Shown here piece by piece: positions 15,736 to 21,380 of a DNA stretch of 21,380 bases (position 1 is its first letter; every line of letters starts with the position of its first letter). Source of the stretch: CAZJYC01 sp964550165. GTDB taxonomy: Bacteria; Acidobacteriota; Aminicenantia; Aminicenantales; Aminicenantaceae. The translations under genes and the position numbers were made by a program. The stretch lies in contig CAZJYC010000044.1 of assembly GCA_964550165.1 (NCBI GenBank), forward strand, positions 1 to 21,380. The letters run 5' to 3'. The notes beneath the pieces are model-generated. The model saw only the letters and a list, made by a program, of their open reading frames with translations, had not been told where the DNA came from and made no database searches.

Positions 15736-16293
15736 TTACCTGCTGTATTTGCCCATCAACTGGCCTTGAGCCAGGATGTGCCCTTCCATAGCCTTTAACA
15801 ACTGCGACTTTGTAATTCCGGGGCTCATATCGATCATCGTATCCAGAGCATAGAGCTTGAAGTAATATCTGTGAGTCCCGCGTGGAGGGCAAGGCCCACC
15901 ATATCCGATTCTCCTGAAATCGTTTGTCCCCTGTTTTGCGCCGTTTTTTAGTTCTCTTTGGGTCGGGACATTCTCAGACAGCTCTTTGGCATCCGGGGGC
16001 AGGTTAAAAATGACCCAATGCACCCAGGTTCCCATCGGTGCATCCGGGTCATCGGAGATGAGAGCCAGAGACTTTGTGGCATCAGGAACAGACTCCCAGG
16101 CCAAGGGCGGTGATATATCTTGCCCATCGCAAGTATACTTTCTCGGGATTATGTCTCCTTCCTTAAAGGCAGAGCTTGTCATCTTGATTTCCATTTTTTC
16201 CCCTCCTGATGTCGATTGTTCGTTTGAATTGCTGCCCAGACACATACAAAGGAATAGAAAAGTAATAAAAAGACAAAAATTTTTCTTTGCCAT
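15736..16293 (-). CDS. YbhB/YbcL family PEBP-like protein, probable lipoprotein
   Basis: This 185-residue protein has a hydrophobic leader ending in Cys-rich 'FLCMCLGS', so it is probably a lipoprotein or secreted. The mature part is a complete phosphatidylethanolamine-binding (Raf kinase inhibitor-like) domain: DPDAP at 82-86, HW at 92-93, 'GYGGPCPPRGTHRYYFKLYALD' around 130-150 and the C-terminal 'LLKAMEGHILAQGQLMGKY'. Bacterial members have no firm biochemical role. The ribosome site GGGAGG is 10 bases upstream of the ATG at 16293. It converges with the permease gene and has its own promoter at 16349-16377. Confidence 0.94.
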   Translation of the reverse strand: MAKKNFCLFITFLFLCMCLGSNSNEQSTSGGEKMEIKMTSSAFKEGDIIPRKYTCDGQDISPPLAWESVPDATKSLALISDDPDAPMGTWVHWVIFNLPPDAKELSENVPTQRELKNGAKQGTNDFRRIGYGGPCPPRGTHRYYFKLYALDTMIDMSPGITKSQLLKAMEGHILAQGQLMGKYSR

Positions 16294-16348
16294 ATAGGTT
16301 GGCCTCCCTATTATTTTTAACTAACCGACTGGGTCTCTTTCTCGGTAA

Positions 16349-16377
16349 TTCTTAACATAGCCCCGAGCGGATGTCAA
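16349..16377 (-). promoter_or_regulatory. Sigma-70 promoter for the PEBP gene
   Basis: On the minus strand TTGACA (16377-16372) is followed by 17 bases and TAAGAA (16354-16349). This puts transcription start about 50 bases ahead of the ATG at 16293. A GC-rich hairpin lies immediately upstream. Confidence 0.65.
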
Positions 16378-16381
16378 AGAC

Positions 16382-16398
16382 GCCCTGACACCCAGGGC
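16382..16398 (-). terminator. Short GC-rich hairpin, possible terminator
   Basis: GCCCTG (16382-16387) and CAGGGC (16393-16398) form a 6-bp stem with a 5-base loop, about 80 bases after the stop of the HExxH protein gene. On the minus strand it is followed by GTCTTT, a poor T-run. It could alternatively be a regulator site next to the -35 box at 16372-16377. Confidence 0.35.
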
Positions 16399-16475
16399 AC
16401 ATATCCTATGCTGCTTCTTTGGAATATCTCTGTTCCTTTGATGTCCTGGAGAGGCTAAGACGACTTGAGAGAAAT

Positions 16476-17294
16476 CTACAATTCCAGGGAAAGGACTGTG
16501 CTCTTGTCAGAAAAAAGCAACCCTAATTTTTCCTGACTTTGCCCTAAATATTTTTTAACAGCCTGATACCCAAGATATTTGCCAGCCCCGGGAGGGAGCT
16601 TCAGCTCAGGACTGCCTTTCATGTAAAAATCCAGAAGATCGCTCCCACTATATTTACCCGAACAGTAAATCTCCCTTAGGCTAATCTCGTTTTCCTGGCA
16701 CCAGTTTAATTTATCCCTGCGAAAGAGGAAATGGTCGGATAATCTGCTTCGAGGAAAGACGACAGAAGAAAAACAGGTGGCGATTCCTTCTGAGATCAAA
16801 AGCCATTTGATTTTCTTCTCCTCGGGCACCTCTCCCCTGCTCAAGTTCAAAAGATAATGAGCATACTCGTGGGCAAAGAGAATCCTGAACAAGCTGAAAT
16901 CTCTGAACCTCTCCAGGCCAAAACAGACAACCGGCTTCCCCTTGAAATCTATGACAAAGCCATCCGGGCTGAAAAAGCCGATAAACAGATAGACCTGAGG
17001 CTCTTCTTTTGGGGATAAGACTCTGATGCACTCTTCATAAGCTTCCTGGACTATTTTTTCAGGAGGGCAGGCAGAAACAAGGTCCTTGAGCCCGGAATAA
17101 TGCGAAGCCTTGATAGCCTCCACCCGTTCCTTCAGGTTCACCGAGTCGATCAGGGGAAAATGTGAAAAATAACTCTCCAAAAATTCCTTATGGGGCTTGA
17201 AATACAGCCTGGAGTAGATTTTCCATTTCTCAGATTGAGGCGTGATCTTTTCCAGAAATTTAAAAAAATCACGGTATAAAGAGTTAATCTTCAT
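16476..17294 (-). CDS. DUF2268-like putative zinc protease (HExxH)
   Basis: This 272-residue protein has HEYAH at 142-146 and a downstream glutamate in 'LISEGIATCF' (E169), the HExxH...E layout of gluzincin-type metalloproteases. Context such as 'VYLFIGFFSPDGFVIDFKGKP' before the motif matches DUF2268/YjaZ-like predicted proteases. There is no signal peptide, so it is probably cytoplasmic. The ATG at 17294 has no clear ribosome site. It follows the PKD-domain gene by 140 bases on the same strand and may be the third gene of that transcript. Substrate unknown. Confidence 0.78.
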   Translation of the reverse strand: MKINSLYRDFFKFLEKITPQSEKWKIYSRLYFKPHKEFLESYFSHFPLIDSVNLKERVEAIKASHYSGLKDLVSACPPEKIVQEAYEECIRVLSPKEEPQVYLFIGFFSPDGFVIDFKGKPVVCFGLERFRDFSLFRILFAHEYAHYLLNLSRGEVPEEKKIKWLLISEGIATCFSSVVFPRSRLSDHFLFRRDKLNWCQENEISLREIYCSGKYSGSDLLDFYMKGSPELKLPPGAGKYLGYQAVKKYLGQSQEKLGLLFSDKSTVLSLEL

Positions 17295-17434
17295 CTACTA
17301 TTTTTTACCACCATTCGCCTGCCTAAATCAAAAGGGACAAGAATACTTTCAAGTTTATCCTGATGAAATCGACAAAAAAAATTTCCGTAGAAATGGGACT
17401 CAAGATAAAGGATATGAGCAAAGAAGCAAAAATT

Positions 17435-18697
17435 TTATTGCCCTCTTGGCAGAAGAATATATCGCTTGAAATATAGAAGAACCGGCGGCTTGACCGAAAT
17501 GTCGTAAAAGGCAAGGTAGATTTTCTTGAGTTCTGGAGAATTGTTGTAAATAGAAGTCTCAAACTCAATCTTTTGTTTTGGTTTGACGTTTTCAAGCAAC
17601 TTCTGGTCAACAAGCTTATCGTCCAGATATATCCTGAAGAGAACAAAAGGGATCTCTTTTTCTATCTCACTTCTGATCGCTCCTTTCAGCAGGAAATATT
17701 CTCCTCTTGGAGCTTCGATGTAATCTCTATCCATCGCAATCTCTGTCTTATCCAGAGTGGTCACTTTGGTCAGAGAGAGGTCAACCCTGTCAATCTCGGG
17801 TCTCGCCTGAGCAACAAAATATCTGATGGCTGGCACCTGATATTCGGTTTGAGGCTCGATAATCCTTAAGCTCACCTCATGGATTCCTGGTGTGATTGTG
17901 GGCAGGCTTATGATTTCACTCGAATCGATCGTGGCCTGGCCTGCATAGCGCAGCGTTTTGGTGATGATTCCCATTGGATTTCCGTCCAACACCCACTGCG
18001 CCCGCAAAACTCCTGTTCCTTCAAATTTAATATCCGCGAACGCTGCGAGCGGACTGAAATCCTTGCGGACAATTTTATACGATTTTCCATCATCAAACCT
18101 GAGCTGGATGAAATAAATCTGGAAAGCTGCTCTTGGACCTCTCGCTTCCGCCGCAACTCTCACCGTGGTCGTGAACGTCGCGCCCTGGGCAGCGCCGGCT
18201 GTTTCCGAAGCGGTGACAGTAAAAAGTCCTGTAGCGGTGTACGTATGGGTTTCGACGGTCGAACCCGTGATCTCTGTTCCGTCCCCAAAATTCCATCTGA
18301 CGAGCGCAGAAAAGAAATTCTCTGCTCTAAAAGTGACCGGGGTATTGACGGCTGGATAGAGAGGACTGTTTGTTATCCGTCTCCTTTCAACGACGGTCAC
18401 CGTGACTCTGTCCGTCTGAGATTGTCCGCGGAGAGTCGTATAGCTCGCGCTGACGTTGAAAACTCCTTTTCTTAAATAAATCTTGACGACTGAACTGGAG
18501 TCGTAGCCTGCAGGTGTTCCATCTCCAAAATTCCAGAGAACACGGTCCTGAGCAATCCCATCGGGATGAGTGACCGTAAAGCTCACTTCCTGCCCGACAT
18601 TGGGCTTGAGAGGCGAATAGGTAATGGTCGAAAGCAAGTTCCGGGTGAATAGAAAACAGAATGCTGTGATCAACAATATTTTTAATGTCTTTCTCAT
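17435..18697 (-). CDS. Secreted protein with two PKD domains
   Basis: ATG at 18697 is chosen for its upstream purine-rich AAAGGAAG; a longer frame from 18727 would overlap the preceding gene. The 420-residue product has a signal peptide (hydrophobic about 6-23). Two PKD (Ig-like) domains follow at about 24-102 and 107-183, each with WNFGDGT (55-61 and 135-141), and then a beta-rich C-terminal region (about 190-420) I cannot name. PKD domains mediate binding or spacing in surface proteins. It lies 13 bases downstream of the beta-barrel gene, so the two are very likely expressed together. A partner role at the outer membrane is inference. Confidence 0.88.
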   Translation of the reverse strand: MRKTLKILLITAFCFLFTRNLLSTITYSPLKPNVGQEVSFTVTHPDGIAQDRVLWNFGDGTPAGYDSSSVVKIYLRKGVFNVSASYTTLRGQSQTDRVTVTVVERRRITNSPLYPAVNTPVTFRAENFFSALVRWNFGDGTEITGSTVETHTYTATGLFTVTASETAGAAQGATFTTTVRVAAEARGPRAAFQIYFIQLRFDDGKSYKIVRKDFSPLAAFADIKFEGTGVLRAQWVLDGNPMGIITKTLRYAGQATIDSSEIISLPTITPGIHEVSLRIIEPQTEYQVPAIRYFVAQARPEIDRVDLSLTKVTTLDKTEIAMDRDYIEAPRGEYFLLKGAIRSEIEKEIPFVLFRIYLDDKLVDQKLLENVKPKQKIEFETSIYNNSPELKKIYLAFYDISVKPPVLLYFKRYILLPRGQ

Positions 18698-18710
18698 CTT
18701 CCTTTCCCCT

Positions 18711-20675
18711 TTAAAAAGAAAAATCACACTGGAACAACAGGCTGTAATCAGAGTCGGAGAAATCGGTGGCTTTTGTCTTCCTGTAATTTCCTCTCAGTGA
18801 AAAAGTTAAACTCGCGATTTTTATCAACTCCGACAGCTTCAGATTGAGCCCTCCTCCGATCTCCGCCGTGTTGGTGATGTCAAAAGCACCGGCCACCACG
18901 CGGTTGAACGAGCCGGTAAAAAACATGGAGAGTACCTGAGGAATGCAAACAACTTCTCCCGACAGGAAAGAATTGTAAGTCTCTGAATCCCCGGTGGTGA
19001 ATTTTTTGTTGGCATGGGAATAGCCAAGAGCCGGGCTGAGAGTCAGAATCTCTCCGGCGCGGAATGAGCCGGTGAGATTGAGGGTGATGGTGGAAATATC
19101 GACGGTTGGGTCATTCTCACTGGAAAGAACGGAATTGGATAAGGAGATGGAGAAATTGGCCGAAGGACTCGCAGTCACATTCAGGCTGCCTCGATACTCA
19201 TTGGTCAGACTGTCTTGAAGGGCTGTTTCCACGTCGCCTTGAAAGGTTCTCTGCTTGTCCCTGTTGTATCCAAGGTCCAGGATGACTTTGTCTGAGAGCC
19301 CGACCGAAAAATTGACTCCTCCATTCCTGTTTTTGGTGGTGTACCCGGTGGGATCATTCTTGACGTTGTCGTTATCCGCCGCATAGCTCGCCGTAAGGTT
19401 AATGCTTTTGTAATTAAGTCCAAAACTTGTATCGTACCCTCTCCTGTCGTTGGTGTAAGTCTGGTATCCAATCGGGTTGAAATTCCCTCCGACATACCTG
19501 TATCGGGTTCCAAGATTTATAATTCCGTGAGAGAAGTTTCCTCCGATGTTGAAGGCTGTGCCGGACACGGCATCCTGCTCATCAGAAAGATCCTCGTCAT
19601 AGCTCGTCCGGCCGAATTCGGCCTGGAGGTTCAATTTGTCCTTAAAGAGCGTTGCCTCTTGTATCAGGGCGAATGCATTTCCTTTTCTGCTCTCGTAAGT
19701 AGGAGTGAATCCCGTGTTAACACCCTGACTGGGGTCATCCTTTCCTCCCAAAAAGATTGCCTTGACAGAAGCCTTTTCGTCTAAAAATTTATAGCCGAGA
19801 GCTCCGCCAAGGACGCTTATACCCGATTTTGGGATGCCGAATCCCTCAAATCCTTTTGCCTGCTGGGTGCTGACATCGAAAAGATGGACATAGGTTGTCT
19901 GGTTATCAAAGACGTATTCGACTCCTCGCCTTCCCAAACCAGAAACCGTGTATTCAGACTCGCTGATGTTGATATCCCCTGCTCGAAACGTATGGTTATC
20001 CTTGGAGAAAGATACCATCATATTGGAGAGGTCAAAATTCTTATCTCCCTCCAAGGCTGCGCTTGTGTAATAAAAATTGGAATCGATGTCCAGATTAAAA
20101 TCCCCCTGGTAGGAATGAAAGACTCTTATGTTCCCGTCAGCCGTGACTCTTTTTTCCCCTTCCATCGTTTCTTTCTGAGCCAATCTGGCTTGAATGCTCC
20201 CGCTGCCGCTGATGGGAAGTTGGAATTTTTTCTCTTCTTCTTGAGGGGAAGGCAGTTCTGAAGGAATCTCGGGCAAAGGCTGTTCGCTTTCACCGCTGAC
20301 TTTAAAAGTTTCAGCAGGAGCATTCACGGGAAAATAAACTTCTCTGTCCGAGATTTTAGCTACCAGATAATACTCCAATTGCAGAGAAGCCAGCTGAGAG
20401 GTGTCCAACTGACAAACATAAACGCCATTGCTTTTTTCCATATTCCTTGCCTGGAACTCCTCGACTCCTTCATTGCGGAAGAAAAACCTCATCCATTCCA
20501 CTTCAGCGGAGATTGAGGCTTCTATGTTTATCGTTTCTCCGCGAACAAAGGAAGAGATGGGAGCGTGTTGAATGACCGGAGCCTCTTCCTGTTCGGCCGT
20601 TGTGTAGGAATGAAGGGAGACAATTGCTGATAAAAAAAGAAGAATAAAAAGCGGAAAATAAAAAATTCTTCTCAT
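18711..20675 (-). CDS. Predicted outer-membrane beta-barrel protein with N-terminal domain
   Basis: This 654-residue protein starts with a signal peptide (hydrophobic about 4-22). Residues about 30-125 form an Ig-like or carbohydrate-module-like beta domain ('VRGETINIEASISAEVEWMRFFFR'). A Pro/Glu linker spans 127-150. From about 155 to the end the sequence alternates short polar and hydrophobic stretches with aromatic ends, as in transmembrane beta-strands. It finishes 'LLFQCDFSF', with the terminal Phe typical of BAM-inserted outer-membrane proteins. No TonB box or plug is visible. The ribosome site AAGGAG lies 9 bases upstream, and the consensus promoter at 20738-20766 precedes it. The PKD protein follows it directly. 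Function unknown. Confidence 0.85.
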   Translation of the reverse strand: MRRIFYFPLFILLFLSAIVSLHSYTTAEQEEAPVIQHAPISSFVRGETINIEASISAEVEWMRFFFRNEGVEEFQARNMEKSNGVYVCQLDTSQLASLQLEYYLVAKISDREVYFPVNAPAETFKVSGESEQPLPEIPSELPSPQEEEKKFQLPISGSGSIQARLAQKETMEGEKRVTADGNIRVFHSYQGDFNLDIDSNFYYTSAALEGDKNFDLSNMMVSFSKDNHTFRAGDINISESEYTVSGLGRRGVEYVFDNQTTYVHLFDVSTQQAKGFEGFGIPKSGISVLGGALGYKFLDEKASVKAIFLGGKDDPSQGVNTGFTPTYESRKGNAFALIQEATLFKDKLNLQAEFGRTSYDEDLSDEQDAVSGTAFNIGGNFSHGIINLGTRYRYVGGNFNPIGYQTYTNDRRGYDTSFGLNYKSINLTASYAADNDNVKNDPTGYTTKNRNGGVNFSVGLSDKVILDLGYNRDKQRTFQGDVETALQDSLTNEYRGSLNVTASPSANFSISLSNSVLSSENDPTVDISTITLNLTGSFRAGEILTLSPALGYSHANKKFTTGDSETYNSFLSGEVVCIPQVLSMFFTGSFNRVVAGAFDITNTAEIGGGLNLKLSELIKIASLTFSLRGNYRKTKATDFSDSDYSLLFQCDFSF

Positions 20676-20737
20676 TAAGTGCTTCTCCTTTCTTTTTCTC
20701 TTGACCTTCTTTTTACCTCCTTGTTCCTCTGCTGGAT

Positions 20738-20766
20738 ATTCTAGGTTTCCGACTGCGCCATGTCAA
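20738..20766 (-). promoter_or_regulatory. Consensus-like promoter (TTGACA-17-TAGAAT) for the barrel/PKD operon
   Basis: On the minus strand TTGACA (20766-20761) precedes TAGAAT (20743-20738) with exactly 17 bases between. This gives an expected 5' leader of about 55 bases before the ATG at 20675. The -35 box overlaps the stop codon of the gene remnant at 20763. Confidence 0.8.
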
Positions 20767-20915
20767 ACAGGAAAAGGGGAGAGATGGCATTTTGATACGT
20801 AGCCCTTCTGGTTTTCCTGGAAATCAAAATTTTTTGTGCCAAGCTCATAGAAATCTTTGATGTCCGAGACCGGCGCCTTCAGAATTGGATATTCATCGAG
20901 ACTGTAGACCTGAGA
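20763..20915 (-). pseudogene. Short C-terminal remnant, radical-SAM/SPASM-like
   Basis: An open minus-strand stretch of about 50 codons reads like real protein: 'SLDEYPILKAPVSDIKDFYE' and then 'GYVSKCHLSPF' before TGA at 20765-20763. The 'GYxSKCHLC' pattern is a familiar tail of radical-SAM proteins with a C-terminal cysteine cluster, but here Ser replaces the last Cys and the frame stops. There is no start, and the frame merges into antisense of the symporter, so it is a truncated leftover. The family guess rests on one motif. Confidence 0.45.
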
Positions 20916-20946
20916 TAAAAAATTTATTAAGCTAAGTAGCTCGAAG

Positions 20947-21380
20947 ATGAACCTTCATCCTATAGATCTCATAGAAATCCTCGCCTACCTGGTCTTTGTT
21001 GCCTTGCTCGGATTCTGGGTAAAAAAGCGGGCAACCCAAGAGCTGGATTCTTACTTCCTTGCCGGCCGCAAGGTCCCCTGGTGGATGCTCGGACTCTCCG
21101 GCTGCTCGAGTTACATCGACATCGGCGGGACAATGGCCATGGTCGGCGCCCTCTATTATCTTGGGCTCAAAGCCATATGGGTCACACACATCTACTGGGG
21201 CTGGTTCATCATCTGCTTTTACATGGCCTTTCAGGCCAAATGGATCCGCCGCTCGGGAGTGATGACCTTTGCCGAATGGAACAGAACCCGCTACGGCGAC
21301 ACCAGGGATGCGGAGATGGCCAGGATCGCCGCAGCTTTATTCCTTCTGACCCTGATGATTTTCAACCTGATGTACATCGC
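20947..21380 (+). CDS. Sodium/solute symporter family (SSS) transporter, N-terminal part
   Basis: ATG at 20947 reads 144 codons to the window end. The N-terminus is typical of the SSS/SLC5 family: first helix 'IEILAYLVFVALLGFWVKKRA', then 'YFLAGRKVPWWMLGLSGCSSYI', a GGTMAMVGALYYLG helix and the 'TFAEWNRTRYGD' loop. Such proteins couple Na+ to uptake of sugars, amino acids or vitamins at the inner membrane. The ribosome site is weak. The substrate cannot be inferred from this part. It is divergent from the beta-barrel operon. Confidence 0.9.
   Translation, partial: MNLHPIDLIEILAYLVFVALLGFWVKKRATQELDSYFLAGRKVPWWMLGLSGCSSYIDIGGTMAMVGALYYLGLKAIWVTHIYWGWFIICFYMAFQAKWIRRSGVMTFAEWNRTRYGDTRDAEMARIAAALFLLTLMIFNLMYI

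Noticed and set aside
15593..15892. Minus-strand open frame with a membrane-like stretch
   Set aside because: It lies antisense to the permease 3' end and out of frame within the PEBP gene; the hydrophobic stretch in the 96-base gap is probably chance.
17242..17469. Plus-strand open frame of 75 codons
   Set aside because: Antisense to the starts and ends of two well-supported minus-strand genes, with no ribosome site and no recognisable content.

Overview
The window reads as ordinary chromosomal DNA of a Gram-negative, free-living heterotroph. It encodes a predicted outer-membrane beta-barrel, several Sec- or Tat-exported proteins, likely lipoproteins, a MacB/FtsX-type permease and sugar or nucleoside uptake and oxidation genes. 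GC content is moderate and Shine-Dalgarno sequences are strong. Tat-exported Gfo/Idh/MocA oxidoreductases together with 800-residue 'MLKNYLKTAIRSL' permeases are common in Acidobacteriota-like bacteria, including Candidatus Aminicenantes, and in Bacteroidota. An Aminicenantes/Acidobacteriota origin is my best guess, but it is inference only. I saw no rRNA, tRNA, CRISPR array, intact transposase or phage gene.

Layout. (1) 1-2352, minus strand: a likely operon of DoxX-family membrane protein, Tat-signal Gfo/Idh/MocA oxidoreductase and an MFS transporter that leaves the window. (2) 2353-2906: a non-coding stretch with a long imperfect palindrome and a probable promoter. (3) 2907-4563, plus: a Tat-signal NusG-domain-II protein overlapping an ApbE-type flavin transferase lipoprotein, an envelope flavin or redox maturation pair. 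(4) 4564-7189: a scarred region. It holds a truncated AbiEii-type toxin remnant (minus), two overlapping small ORFs (plus), a secreted beta-propeller-like protein (plus), and then a second, shortened and frameshifted copy of the AbiEii/small-ORF junction. The propeller gene therefore sits between direct repeats. (5) 7190-9956, minus: two secreted proteins of unknown function, transcribed from a textbook TTGACA-17-TATGAT promoter. (6) 10348-13185: a divergent pair of proteases, an M48 membrane protease (minus) and an S8 subtilase (plus), with a perfect 7-3-7 palindrome between them. (7) 13237-15639, plus: an FtsX/MacB-type permease without a visible ATPase. (8) 15736-20675, minus: a PEBP/YbhB lipoprotein, a DUF2268-like HExxH protein, a two-PKD-domain secreted protein and an N-terminal-domain/beta-barrel outer-membrane protein. 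The last two lie 13 bases apart behind a TTGACA-17-TAGAAT promoter. (9) 20763-21380: a short remnant of a radical-SAM-like gene (minus), then the start of a sodium/solute symporter (plus) that leaves the window.

Most of the window is envelope biology: export, redox maturation, proteolysis and surface proteins. The least routine parts are the duplicated AbiEii/small-ORF scar around the propeller gene, the Tat-NusG_II/ApbE pair, the PKD/beta-barrel pair, the secreted 684/227-residue pair and the two gene remnants. I did not find a clearly new multi-gene defence or metabolic system, and I do not claim one.
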